64,000 nt of DNA from MED-G105 sp039025235 (GCA_039025235.1 JBCCOS010000002.1:186001-250000), one strand, 5' to 3'. Counted from the stretch's first letter, positions 46,032-54,512 are shown. Notes: generated from the letters alone by a model not told the origin. A program made the numbers and translations.

Positions 46032-46234
46032 GCCGGCATTCAAATAGCATAAGGTATGGATAAGTCGCAGCGTAAGTCCCTTGAGTGTCCCAGTTTGGGA
46101 CCGGGCAGTGATACCGGGCACGAAATCCGGTAGCTGTGCACGGCGGGCCGGCCCCGGTGAGGAGGCCCAATAAGCGAAACGTATGACCTCGCGCCGACTG
46201 AACCCTCAACGAAAATTCAGTCGGAGTCCGAGTA
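46032..46234. other. Intergenic region between integrase and regulator genes
   Basis: About 200 bases, no gene. It probably contains the promoter of the regulator-primase-helicase operon. No clear operator repeat found. Confidence 0.4.
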
Positions 46235-46489
46235 ATGGACATGAACGAGGCCGTCCGCGCCATTGTGCGCGAGGAGCTAGCCACTCTACTGATTGATCAG
46301 CCCAAGGCTGACGAATACCTAAACACCACGCAGGTCGCGGAGCTGACCGGGCTGTCAATCTCATACTTCGAGGTTGGGCGCTCGCTGGGCGCGGCGGACC
46401 GACCACCCTACTCCCGCCTTGGACGTCGTGTCCTGTACAGGCGCAGTGATGTCGAAGCGTGGATCGCCTCCCGCAAGAGGGGGGCGTGA
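46235..46489 (+). CDS. AlpA/excisionase-like HTH protein
   Basis: An 84-residue protein with a winged-helix DNA-binding domain of the AlpA/excisionase type: LNTTQVAELTGLSISYFEVG, then a wing RLGRRVLYRRSDVEAWIASR. In satellites and prophages such proteins activate integrase or excise the element. It is followed by the primase start two bases later. ATG at 46235. Confidence 0.85.
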   Translation: MDMNEAVRAIVREELATLLIDQPKADEYLNTTQVAELTGLSISYFEVGRSLGAADRPPYSRLGRRVLYRRSDVEAWIASRKRGA

Positions 46490-46490
46490 G

Positions 46491-47546
46491 ATGACTCAGC
46501 AAACAAAAGCCCCCGACGCGAACGCCGGGGGCCGGGAGGTTTCCAAGGAAGTTACATCTGCCAGGACGAGCTTCGACAGCAAAGATAGTCTGTCTACGGC
46601 CGATGTAAATGAAGCTGTCGCCTTCCTCCGGAAGTTTCGCCCCGGCGGGCCATGGGTGCTCACATCCATCGTGCCGGACGGGAGGATATCAACGACAACC
46701 TTCCGCGACGAGCAGCAGAAGATGCTGCAACAGTGGCTGGAGGGCAAGGTCGGCCGCAAGAACGTCTACTTCCAGGTCAATGCGACCGGCGAAAAGAACA
46801 TCACCAAGAAGACGACCAAGGCGGACATCATCGCCGCCGAGTGGCTGCACGTCGACGTCGACCCGAACCCTGACGAAGATTTCGACAAGGCGCGGGCGTC
46901 AATCTTCGCGCGTTTGAATGCGTTCAATAGGCGTCCACAGCTCATCATTGACTCCGGGGGCGGCTTTCAGGCGTTTTGGCGGATCGTTCCCACTGATGAC
47001 TTGGAGGACGTAGAGGCAATCAATCGCTGGATCGAACAGCAGCTTGGCGGCGACCATTGCCACAACATAGATCGCATCATGCGTCTTCCCGGCACAATCA
47101 ACCTGCCCAACAAGAGGAAGCGTGAAAAAGGCCGCGCAGCTGCTCCGACGCGACTGACGATGTTTGAAGAAGGAATAACGTGTACGGATGGCATGGGTAG
47201 GGTGGACAAAGCGGAGCCGCCGCGTTCACGCGGAACCGTGCATACAATCGCGGAATACACCGGGCCGACGGATGCGCTGTTTCTTTGCGAGGTTCTTCCC
47301 CCCTGGGCATTCCGATTGCTCAACGACGCCCGTGACGTAAACGGGCAGCCTTTCAAATCGCGCTCGCAACATGTGCTGGCATTCGTCGGTGCCTGTGTCC
47401 GCGATGAAGTCGTGCCTGAACTGATCCGCTGGTGCCTGACGAATCCGGCGTTCGCCGTGTCGGCTCACATTCTGGATCAGAAGAACCCTGACCGCGCCAT
47501 CGCTCGCGCCATCGCCTTCTTGGAGGCGAACGATGGACAAGGTTGA
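46491..47546 (+). CDS. Primase, RepB/archaeo-eukaryotic primase-like
   Basis: A 351-residue replication primase of the AEP superfamily as found on plasmids and satellites. The catalytic DxD is WLHVDVDPNPDEDF (Asp122, Asp124), followed by IIDSGGGFQAFWRI and the third motif DRIMRLPGTINLPN near residue 210. The C-terminal region with FVGACVRDEVVPEL is a helical extension. It starts at ATG 46491 just after the regulator stop, and overlaps the helicase start by 14 bases, so primase and helicase act as a pair. Confidence 0.82.
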   Translation: MTQQTKAPDANAGGREVSKEVTSARTSFDSKDSLSTADVNEAVAFLRKFRPGGPWVLTSIVPDGRISTTTFRDEQQKMLQQWLEGKVGRKNVYFQVNATGEKNITKKTTKADIIAAEWLHVDVDPNPDEDFDKARASIFARLNAFNRRPQLIIDSGGGFQAFWRIVPTDDLEDVEAINRWIEQQLGGDHCHNIDRIMRLPGTINLPNKRKREKGRAAAPTRLTMFEEGITCTDGMGRVDKAEPPRSRGTVHTIAEYTGPTDALFLCEVLPPWAFRLLNDARDVNGQPFKSRSQHVLAFVGACVRDEVVPELIRWCLTNPAFAVSAHILDQKNPDRAIARAIAFLEANDGQG

Positions 47547-48816
47547 TGTTCTAAAGGCGATAAACGATCGCTATTTCGCCGCCCGCATCGGCGGCCGTCT
47601 GCGCTTCTTTGAGGATCGCTTTCCTCTTGAAGGCATGGACGCACAGGCGATGCGCTACACCCTGGCCACGCACAAGGTGCAGGTCGAGACGAAGGACGGC
47701 TTTAAGACAGAGCCGGCCTACAAACACTGGGAAGAATGGCATGGCCGCCGCTTCTACCCCGATGGCTTCATACTAGACCCGAACGCCGCCAGCCATGGCG
47801 AACGCGCATACAACCTCTGGCGGGGCTACGGCGTCGAGCCAATCGAAGGTGACATTGATCGGCTTCTGCAACATCTAGAAGTCATAGAAACGGATGCGCG
47901 CGAATACATTTGGAAGTGGATCTGCTGGGTGATTCAGAACCCGGCGGCAAAGCCCAAGGTGGCCGTGGTATTGCGGGGCGCGGAAGGCGTGGGCAAGGGC
48001 TTCATCGGCCAGTGCCTGATGCGCATTTTTGGCGAACATGCCATGCAGCTGACCCAGCGACGGCATGTGACCGGCAACTTCAACGCCCATCTGCGACACA
48101 TATGTCTGTTGTTTGCGGACGAGGCCGACTTCACCGCCACCGACGGCGAGGGCGTGCTTAAGACGCTGATAACCGAGGAAACCATGGCTGTCGAAGCCAA
48201 GGGCGTCGATGTCAAGCAGGAGGCCAGCCACATCGCAATGTTCATGTCGACAAATCGTGACTGGGCGGTTCCCGCGGGCCTGGGCGCGCGGCGCTTTGTC
48301 GTCGCGGACGTCGGCGATGATCACAAAGGCAACAGTAAATATTGGGAGGCGCTGTTCGGCTGGTTGGACGATGGGGGCGCGTCTGCGCTTTTAAAAGCGG
48401 CGCTGGCGGAAGATTTGACAGGCTGGCATCCTGAAAAGAACCGCGTCGCCACGGGCGCGCTGCGCGATCAACAGGCCAACTCCCTGCGCGGTATTGATCG
48501 GCTCTTGTTTCGTCTTCTTTGGGAGGGTGAGGCCTGCGACATAATTCCGTCACGCTGGTTGATAGAGCAAGCCGAACGGTTGGGCGAGGACAAGGATGTA
48601 AGTATGACGCTCTGGCATCGGCTCATTGGCAAAGGCAAAGTGCCGAAGACAACCTGGCAAAAGGAAGACAGAGCCCGTCCGGTCGGATGGCGACCGCCGC
48701 AAAGCCTGCGACAGGCCCGCGAGGAACTGTTCCCCGGAACGGACTGGCCCGACGACCGTGAAGAATGGACAATGGTCAGCGCAGAGGAGTTGAAGGTCCG
48801 CGATTGTCCGTTCTAG
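47533..48816 (+). CDS. SF3 (D5-like) replication helicase
   Basis: A 427-residue phage/plasmid helicase of the primase-helicase (DUF5906) kind. The Walker A is LRGAEGVGKGF (about 147-157), Walker B is LLFADEADF, and sensor motif C is HIAMFMSTNRDWAVP, followed by an Arg finger in GARRFVVADV. It overlaps the primase gene by 14 bases. Together they would melt and prime the element's own origin, perhaps the iteron region directly downstream. Confidence 0.85.
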   Translation: MDKVDVLKAINDRYFAARIGGRLRFFEDRFPLEGMDAQAMRYTLATHKVQVETKDGFKTEPAYKHWEEWHGRRFYPDGFILDPNAASHGERAYNLWRGYGVEPIEGDIDRLLQHLEVIETDAREYIWKWICWVIQNPAAKPKVAVVLRGAEGVGKGFIGQCLMRIFGEHAMQLTQRRHVTGNFNAHLRHICLLFADEADFTATDGEGVLKTLITEETMAVEAKGVDVKQEASHIAMFMSTNRDWAVPAGLGARRFVVADVGDDHKGNSKYWEALFGWLDDGGASALLKAALAEDLTGWHPEKNRVATGALRDQQANSLRGIDRLLFRLLWEGEACDIIPSRWLIEQAERLGEDKDVSMTLWHRLIGKGKVPKTTWQKEDRARPVGWRPPQSLRQAREELFPGTDWPDDREEWTMVSAEELKVRDCPF

Positions 48817-48839
48817 CCCGTTGAATGTTAGCTCTTTTG

Positions 48840-48876
48840 CCCCTGACTAGCCCATAGTGGGTAGTCTAGCCAGGGG
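48840..48876 (+). terminator. Terminator-like hairpin after the helicase gene
   Basis: CCCCTGACTAG pairs with CTAGCCAGGGG (one bulge), around a short CCCA/TGGG inner pair, 24 bases after the helicase stop and followed by TCATTTTC. Likely ends the replication operon. Confidence 0.55.
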
Positions 48877-48894
48877 TCATTTTCCACAGCGATA

Positions 48895-49060
48895 TCAACT
48901 GATTAACTTACTATACTGACTAAACGGACTAAAGAAACACTTATTTTATGGACCGCCAGGAACCGCGCAGTTACTCGCTTGGGATCTTACGGGGCAAAGT
49001 GGTTAGTCCCCAGGCCATTTAGTCCGTTTTGAGCCGGTCATTTGACGCGTTTTGGGCGCG
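48895..49060. other. Candidate replication origin of element 2
   Basis: Directly downstream of primase-helicase. The perfect inverted repeat AAACGGACTAAA (48922-48933) and TTTAGTCCGTTT (49018-49029) flanks an 84-base interval that contains another TTAGTCC (49003-49009), and GACTAA precedes the left arm. The left flank is AT-rich (GATTAACTTACTATACTGAC). Four copies of a TTAGTCC-type word around an AT-rich patch look like iterons. Confidence 0.5.
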
Positions 49061-49287
49061 TTCTCACGATGACATCAAAGTAATTTATTCTGCATTCTAA
49101 TTAATTATAGTGACCGCAACACCGGCGATCCCGGCGACGCAAAAAGAAACGCCTACAGAGCACCCCAGCGTTATGAACGCTCCGTTGCGCCGAGCGGCAA
49201 CGATGGTTTCGACATGAAAGTAACCTCACGGATAACTTTTCAATCGGTTGCGACGGGGCTCGACCACAGCGGGTTAGGCGTCGCAGC

Positions 49288-49325
49288 GGCGGGCGGAGCA
49301 TCTTCCTCCTTGGGCTCCGCCCGCC
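49288..49325 (+). terminator. Perfect 12-bp GC-rich hairpin before the packaging genes
   Basis: GGCGGGCGGAGC and GCTCCGCCCGCC separated by 14 bases, ending 19 bases before the first packaging-operon start. No T run follows. It could be a terminator, an RNA stabiliser or part of a packaging site. Confidence 0.45.
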
Positions 49326-49344
49326 AATATAACGGAGACTAAAG

Positions 49345-49521
49345 ATGATCGACAAGAAAAGTGCCTTTGCGCAGAAGCCGCCCGAGGGCGTTGACCACGC
49401 CGCGAAGAACGCCCGTGCAGCCGAGCAGAAGCGCGCCATCGTCCGGCAACAACAGATATCTCGCCTGATGCGCGTGAAGCGTTGGTCGCGCGAGCAGGCC
49501 GAGGCGTTTGTCGATGGCTGA
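49345..49521 (+). CDS. Small hydrophilic protein (58 aa) leading the terminase operon
   Basis: ATG at 49345 with GGAG seven bases upstream. The product, MIDKKSAFAQKPPEGVDHAA followed by a helical basic stretch (QQISRLMRVKRWSREQ), is GC-rich in codons like its neighbours. Its TGA overlaps the start of the small terminase gene (49514), so it is part of that operon. No family known. Confidence 0.6.
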   Translation: MIDKKSAFAQKPPEGVDHAAKNARAAEQKRAIVRQQQISRLMRVKRWSREQAEAFVDG

Positions 49522-49939
49522 GCCCGCTGTAATTCGCAACGTTGGCGGCAATAACCGTCGCCTCGGCGCGCGCGGCGTGGAAATCGTCGAGGAGATGGCG
49601 CGCAACGGCTGCGCCCTCGTCACCATCGCCAAGCGCCTGCGCATCAATCGCGACACGCTGGCTGAGATTCGCAAGCGCCAGCCTGAGGTCGACGAGGCGA
49701 TTGAGCGGGGCTACTCCGCGATGGAGGACGAGCTCGTCGACATCCTGATGAGCCGCGCCCGCGACCCCAACCACAAGGGCGGCGTTACAGCGGCCATCTT
49801 CCTACTGAAGGCCCGCCGCGGCTACGAGGGTACAAAGACGCCCGCGCACATCACCATCAATGACAACCGTACGCAGACGGTCAACCTGCCGTCGGCGCGC
49901 GACATGGACGACTACATGAGGAGAGTGCAGAGTGCGTAG
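49514..49939 (+). CDS. Putative terminase small subunit
   Basis: A 141-residue protein with a helix-turn-helix near residues 20-55 (EMARNGCALVTIAKRLRINR), then IRKRQPEVDEAIERG and an oligomerisation-like helix (MEDELVDILMSRARD). This is how many phage small terminases, which recognise the packaging site, are built. It overlaps the preceding small gene by eight bases and the large subunit by eight, and its place before TerL is the main support. Confidence 0.7.
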   Translation: MAEPAVIRNVGGNNRRLGARGVEIVEEMARNGCALVTIAKRLRINRDTLAEIRKRQPEVDEAIERGYSAMEDELVDILMSRARDPNHKGGVTAAIFLLKARRGYEGTKTPAHITINDNRTQTVNLPSARDMDDYMRRVQSA

Positions 49940-51314
49940 GCTGTCGCCCTTTCAGGCCAGCGTTCTTCAGGTCCCGCGCGAGTGCAACGTCGCCCTTCTG
50001 GGCGCGCGCGGCGGCGGCAAGACCACAGCGGCGATAGCCCTGATCCTGCGTGATATCGATGCGTATCAAGACGACTGCTCTGTGCTCGTTGTCCGCCGGA
50101 CCCTCCGGGCGCTGTCTGACTTTGAGGATGAGTTGATCACCGCGGTGTCGGCGCTCTATGGCGGGGCGCACACCTATAACCGCGCCGAGAAGATACTTCG
50201 CGTGGGCGGGGCCAAGGTGACGCTCGCCGCAATCGAGCGCAATGGCGACTACGACAAGCTGCAAGGTAAGAACTTCCACCTGATCATCGTTGAGGAGGTC
50301 ACTCAGTACACGTCTGAGCGAGTTCTCCGCCTATTGCGGTCCAACCTTCGTGCCCCCGAGGGGGTGTCGACGCGCGTCGTGTATCTAGGCAATCCCGGCG
50401 GCCCGCTCCACGGGCGCATCTACGACCGCCACGTCAAGGACAGGCAGAGCCACGCGCCCTACGAGATCGACGATGAGCGCTGGGTCACGATTCCCTCCGG
50501 GCCAATGGACAACCCGTTCATCGACATCGAGGCCTACATCAAGCGCCTACGCGAGGCCTGCCACGGCAACGAGACGCTCCTAAACCAGTGGCTCTTTGGC
50601 CAGTGGGAGCAGGGCTCCGGCCTGATGTGGCCGATGTGGGACCCGGACACCCACGTGATCAACGTCGACCAACAGCGGCTTAACCTTGAGCCCTTCGTCG
50701 TCCGTGTGGGGATAGACTGGGGCCTCTCGTCGCCTTCGGTCGCCCATATCGGGTTGCGCCTCAAGCGGGACATGGTCATCGACAATCGCGCCGTCCCACG
50801 GGACTCCGTTATCGTCTTGGACGAGATCACCGACCTCGTCGGCACGCCCGGCATCGATGAAGACTTGAACAAGTCGTCTGAGTGGGTGCCCGACCGCCTG
50901 GGCGAGCGCGTCGCCATGGTCTGCGCGGACTGGGGCATCAAGAAGCCTAATGCTGTCGTTGACAATGCCCGCGGTCTTCAGGGCGAGGACGTTAAGAACA
51001 TGATCCAAGAGACCGGCCACTTCTGGCATGTCGGCCTGCCCAAGAAGGGCCGCCGCGCCGAGCGCTGGGTCCTCATCTCCTCCATGCTGCAGGCCGCCGC
51101 CGAGCAGAACCCGATCAGACCGCACCTCTATGTCAGCGACAGGTGCGGGTTTCTGATGCACGCGCTTGCGAACGCCGTTCGCGATGAGCGCAACCCCGAC
51201 GACGTCGCCGACATCCCCTCGTGCCCGGACCACCCGCTGGACGCCTGCTCCTACATGATCGCGGAGCAGCGCGTCATCCGCGGCGGGTCGGGCCGCACCA
51301 TAGGACTGTATTGA
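49932..51314 (+). CDS. Terminase large subunit
   Basis: Packaging ATPase and nuclease, 460 residues, GTG start. ATPase: Walker A LLGARGGGKTT at about 22-32, Walker B HLIIVEEVTQ, and the coupling motif YLGNPGG. Nuclease: GIDWGLSSP with the first metal Asp, then VCADWGIKKP and a final DHPLDACSYM. These are the two expected domains in order. It would use a helper phage's procapsid, as no portal or capsid gene is in the window. Next gene overlaps by one base. Confidence 0.85.
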   Translation: MRRLSPFQASVLQVPRECNVALLGARGGGKTTAAIALILRDIDAYQDDCSVLVVRRTLRALSDFEDELITAVSALYGGAHTYNRAEKILRVGGAKVTLAAIERNGDYDKLQGKNFHLIIVEEVTQYTSERVLRLLRSNLRAPEGVSTRVVYLGNPGGPLHGRIYDRHVKDRQSHAPYEIDDERWVTIPSGPMDNPFIDIEAYIKRLREACHGNETLLNQWLFGQWEQGSGLMWPMWDPDTHVINVDQQRLNLEPFVVRVGIDWGLSSPSVAHIGLRLKRDMVIDNRAVPRDSVIVLDEITDLVGTPGIDEDLNKSSEWVPDRLGERVAMVCADWGIKKPNAVVDNARGLQGEDVKNMIQETGHFWHVGLPKKGRRAERWVLISSMLQAAAEQNPIRPHLYVSDRCGFLMHALANAVRDERNPDDVADIPSCPDHPLDACSYMIAEQRVIRGGSGRTIGLY

Positions 51315-52030
51315 TGACCTCTCCCATTGAAGTCGCCGTGGCCGCGCGCAACACTGCCCGCGTGTCGCACCCCGCCCCCCGCGCCGAGCAGCGCCGCCGC
51401 CTGCGCAAGGTGCAAGACTATCCGCTGGACTTGACGCCTGGACAGGTCAGCGGCGACGCACCGGGTGTTGCTCATGCCCAGGGCGTGTTGCAAAAGGCGC
51501 AAGAAGCATGGGACGCTATCCGAGACGCGGCCCGAGACAGCGACGTCCCCTTGGGCGCGCTCGCCAAGCAGTCCAGCGCTGTTGCCGACCGCGCCACGCG
51601 CTCGTTGGCCTCCGCCGTGACAACCTTGGAGCGCCAGATCGCCCACTTTGATGGCGAGCTGGACAACGCGTTGTCCATGCGCGTTGAGCCGGCCTTGGCG
51701 ACGGAGATACGCGCGCACTTCCGAGATCGTCCGTTTACGGATGTGGCGCAGCACCTCGACGACCCGAGGATCGCCTCCGCCATTCTCACGGCCCCGGCCG
51801 TGCTCTCTGGGCGTACGTCAGAGGAGTTCTCCCGCTTGCGAGATCAAGCAGAGCAGAGCCTTGCGCCCGACGCCCATCGCAAGCGCGCCGAGAGTCGACG
51901 CGCCCTGGACACCGTCACCGCTGCGGTCGGCCGCTTCCAATCCGTGATTGACTCTCGCATCAACGAGTGGCACCGCGCCGCCGCCCAGCCGGGCGCGATG
52001 ATGCGCCTAGGGGAGTTGGCCGATGCTTAG
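51314..52030 (+). CDS. Unknown helical protein of the packaging operon
   Basis: A 238-residue protein starting at the ATG that overlaps the TerL stop (TGATG). It is Ala/Arg-rich and almost entirely helical, with AHAQGVLQKAQEAWDAIRDA and RSLASAVTTLERQIAHFDGE segments suggesting coiled coil. No signal or membrane segment. In a head-gene operon this position would be the portal or scaffold, but it resembles neither; a capsid-size or packaging redirecting factor is conceivable only by position. Confidence 0.6.
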   Translation: MTSPIEVAVAARNTARVSHPAPRAEQRRRLRKVQDYPLDLTPGQVSGDAPGVAHAQGVLQKAQEAWDAIRDAARDSDVPLGALAKQSSAVADRATRSLASAVTTLERQIAHFDGELDNALSMRVEPALATEIRAHFRDRPFTDVAQHLDDPRIASAILTAPAVLSGRTSEEFSRLRDQAEQSLAPDAHRKRAESRRALDTVTAAVGRFQSVIDSRINEWHRAAAQPGAMMRLGELADA

Positions 52031-52120
52031 GGTGCATATTCAATTTAGACGACCCAAAATCGCCAGAAGCGGTCATTCGTTAATGTCTTGAAAATTGTCA
52101 ATATTATTGGATGATTGAGT

Positions 52121-52441
52121 ATGCCCCAAAGGAACCAATTGACTAGAGGCCAAAAGCAAAGGGTGATGTATGTCGAAAATAAAGACGGCGACATCGACGG
52201 GGCGGTTGCACGAATTGGATGGGTAACATTCTCAAAAACTGGCAAGTCTGTGTACTACAGAGGGCGAACATTGGCCAAAGCTAATGGCATTTCTGGTAAT
52301 TTCACGGATGTTGATAGCCGCGAAGAGTACTGGGTTTCGGGCATCAAAAAACGCGGCTCCAATGTCCACTGGGCAGAGAGCATCGAGGTTTTGATCGATG
52401 ACGATGCCCGCGAAGAATACCAAAGGCTTAGGTCTGGTTAG
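52121..52441 (+). CDS. Conserved small protein of unknown function
   Basis: A 106-residue protein with the recognisable pattern QRVMYVENKDGDIDGAVARI, TFSKTGKSVYYRGRTL, EEYWVSGIKKRG and a C-terminal DDDAREEY. I know this as a widespread small protein in proteobacteria that databases often mislabel as 1-deoxyxylulose-5-phosphate synthase; it cannot be that enzyme, being far too small. ATG at 52121 (TTG two codons earlier possible). AT-richer than the genes before it. Confidence 0.7.
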   Translation: MPQRNQLTRGQKQRVMYVENKDGDIDGAVARIGWVTFSKTGKSVYYRGRTLAKANGISGNFTDVDSREEYWVSGIKKRGSNVHWAESIEVLIDDDAREEYQRLRSG

Positions 52442-52516
52442 GGCCAATCCCCCACCGCTCTTATTGAGTATGGATCCTAGATCGGATTGTCGGCGGATAC
52501 TGCAAAGGATGCTAGC

Positions 52517-52837
52517 ATGATGCTTGAGCGCTTCCGTGACGCTCCCGAAGAGGCGCTGGCTGCCCTCTCTCGATACCACCTCTCAGATGAGCAGATGGCG
52601 CTAGTAAGGGGTCTGGCGCGCGCGCAGACAGAGACTGGCGATCGCGTCGCTCCGGACACGATCCGCGGCATCTGCGCGGAGTTTCAGATGGAGCCCAACC
52701 CGATACTTCGGGCCCTAGGATGGGGGCCGCGCGACCGCGACATGCTCGCCGGGAGCGTTACCATGGTTCTGGAGGACGCGTCGGTAACAGCCGGCACGGC
52801 ACTCTGCGCCATCGCCAAGCGCCATGCTGCCCGCTGA
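52517..52837 (+). CDS. Hypothetical protein of element 2
   Basis: A 106-residue acidic-to-neutral helical protein (MLERFRDAPEEALAALSRYH, ICAEFQMEPNPILRALGWG). AAGGA lies seven bases before the ATG at 52517, which is why I prefer it to an earlier TTG. GC-rich codon use like the packaging operon. No family recognised. Confidence 0.55.
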   Translation: MMLERFRDAPEEALAALSRYHLSDEQMALVRGLARAQTETGDRVAPDTIRGICAEFQMEPNPILRALGWGPRDRDMLAGSVTMVLEDASVTAGTALCAIAKRHAAR

Positions 52838-53150
52838 CGCGACAGTGCATATCGTCCGCCTGGAGGCGGAGGGTCGCGCCGACGCGGGCGCGATAATCTA
52901 GACCCCGGAACGCGGAGGCTCGAAACTTTCTTAACGTGGCGCCAAAATGGTTAAAATTTGAGATTATCACTAGGCTCCAGAAGGAAAGCATGCATAGTTT
53001 TCGCCCGAATCACGCGATTTTCTATTATTCGTGGTGTGTTTTGTGGTGGTTCAATCCATGCTTGACATTTTAAGCGAATTAATTTTCGCGAACATGCATG
53101 CGCCCCTTTACCCCTTGGCAAGACTTAACTTATAACTTAAGTGAACTCCG
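52838..53150. other. Composition switch and intergenic region
   Basis: Base composition falls sharply at about 52.9 kb. No gene seen in these 310 bases. The AT-rich end presumably holds the promoter of the toxin-antitoxin-chaperone operon. Confidence 0.5.
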
Positions 53151-53570
53151 ATGGCAAAGGCCGAGAGAAGCCGGAAAGACTATCTTTATGCGAGTGGCAG
53201 CGAGGCCCTGGCTTTTGCCTATCTAGAATTCGAGGCGGATCTAGAAGCAGCCAGCGCAAAAGATGCCGCCAAGATTGATGCCTTACTGAAACAGGAATAT
53301 TGCGAGTTTGGGCGTGTACGAAACAGTGAAAAGTGGAACGCTGATGAACATCGACATAAGGTCGGCCATGCCGAGTACCGCGTTCAAGCGGCGAAGGCGT
53401 ATCAATGCCGAGTATATGGTGTCGAAGGAAGCTACAATGGCTCACGTGCGTTCTTCATTTCGGCTGTCGAACCAAAGAAGAAGAAAGATAAGGCTGACCG
53501 AAAGCTATTGAAGACGGCAGCAGAGAGAGCCGTAGAGCTAGTGGCAAAGATTAAAGGAGCAAAGATATGA
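53151..53570 (+). CDS. Putative RelE/HigB-like toxin of a TAC module
   Basis: A 139-residue basic protein. The C-terminal half reads like RelE/HigB toxins: EYRVQAAKAYQCRVYGVEGS, then FFISAVEPKKKKDKADRKLL ending in an AAERAVELV helix, i.e. strand-strand-helix with lysines for mRNA or ribosome contact. The N-terminal half is helical and acidic. Its stop overlaps the HTH gene start (ATGA), and order toxin-antitoxin-chaperone is that of the Mycobacterium HigB1-HigA1-Rv1957 system. The toxin call rests on context plus moderate sequence similarity. Confidence 0.6.
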   Translation: MAKAERSRKDYLYASGSEALAFAYLEFEADLEAASAKDAAKIDALLKQEYCEFGRVRNSEKWNADEHRHKVGHAEYRVQAAKAYQCRVYGVEGSYNGSRAFFISAVEPKKKKDKADRKLLKTAAERAVELVAKIKGAKI

Positions 53571-53998
53571 CGGACAAACGCAAAGCAGAATACGAAATCG
53601 CTTACGCCGAAGAAGCTGCGGTCACGAAGTCTCAAGCTCTTATCGAATGGGCCATGGAAAGAGCCGGCGTGACACAAAAGGAACTCGCGAAACGCCTGGG
53701 CATCAGTGAGTCTGCAGTTTCGCAATTGTTGGGCCTCTCAGCTCAAAACCTCTCGGTTCGACGGTTGGGAAAAATTCTTCACGTTCTCGAAGATGAGCTT
53801 TCGATTTCGAGCAAGGAAAGAGATCGCTGGGCCTCTGAGCGGAAGGCGCGCGCTAATGATTGGACATCTGTTCTTCGGTGCACGGATTATCAACACCCCG
53901 TCTATGCTGCCGTTGCGAATGACTGCGTGCCGGATACTTCCAGCTATCAGGTCACGCAGTTTGAACATCGCTATCACGAGATGGAAGACGTAGCCTAA
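53567..53998 (+). CDS. XRE-family antitoxin-like regulator (HigA-like) with C-terminal extension
   Basis: A 143-residue protein with a helix-turn-helix at about residues 27-60 (WAMERAGVTQKELAKRLGIS, then AVSQLLG). Antitoxins of this type usually end near residue 100; here about 40 more residues follow, ending YQVTQFEHRYHEMEDVA. In toxin-antitoxin-chaperone systems the antitoxin carries such a tail (chaperone addiction segment) that is bound by the SecB-like chaperone. Overlaps the toxin gene by four bases and is one base from the chaperone gene. Confidence 0.75.
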   Translation: MTDKRKAEYEIAYAEEAAVTKSQALIEWAMERAGVTQKELAKRLGISESAVSQLLGLSAQNLSVRRLGKILHVLEDELSISSKERDRWASERKARANDWTSVLRCTDYQHPVYAAVANDCVPDTSSYQVTQFEHRYHEMEDVA

Positions 53999-53999
53999 G

Positions 54000-54512
54000 A
54001 TGGCAAAGGCCGCACCTAAGAAAACCACCAAGAAACGTGCTACAAAAAAGAAATCAGTGGCGGCACGAACCCCAAGTGCGCTTGAGGCAAAGGCATATAA
54101 CAAGGTTGTCGAGAGCGCGACGATAGAAGATATCCGTCTGATAGGAAGCGAATTCCAAATTGAACCCGGCTATTTTGCTGACGATGGTGAGGTCGAGCGC
54201 TGCTTTGTCCGCAATATTGGGACGGGCGAAGTAACCTATTCTAAAGAGGAAAGGATTCTCACGGTCAGCTTCGAATTCTCGATTCAAGTCACTCGCAAAG
54301 ATGCTCTACTTCTTAAATGTAGAGCTCTCTACGTAGTGTTCTTTACGCTGAGCGAAGAAGTCGACGAGAATTCTGCACGGTCATTTGCGAAAAGAACTGG
54401 TAAGAATGCTGCCTATCCTTACTTCCGCGAATTTGCCTCATCGCAAAGCTGGGCATCTGGTGCAGATCTGCCAATTTTACCGATTTTGAAATTCGTTCCC
54501 CCAAAGACGTAG
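54000..54512 (+). CDS. SecB-like chaperone of a TAC module
   Basis: A 170-residue protein. A Lys-rich N-terminus (KKTTKKRATKKK) is followed by a beta-rich domain like SecB: ERCFVRNIGTGEVTYSKEER, LTVSFEFSIQV, CRALYVVFFTLSEE, and the helix NAAYPYFREFASSQSW ending with LPILPILKF. The last part corresponds to the (F)P(Y/F)xR..(V)...G.PPL region of SecB. It would hold the antitoxin tail so that toxin is released only when the chaperone is lost or busy. Start at 54000, one base after the antitoxin stop. Confidence 0.65.
   Translation: MAKAAPKKTTKKRATKKKSVAARTPSALEAKAYNKVVESATIEDIRLIGSEFQIEPGYFADDGEVERCFVRNIGTGEVTYSKEERILTVSFEFSIQVTRKDALLLKCRALYVVFFTLSEEVDENSARSFAKRTGKNAAYPYFREFASSQSWASGADLPILPILKFVPPKT

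Noticed and set aside
52121..52441. 1-deoxyxylulose-5-phosphate synthase
   Set aside because: A common database label for this small family, but at 106 residues it lacks the whole thiamine-enzyme fold.
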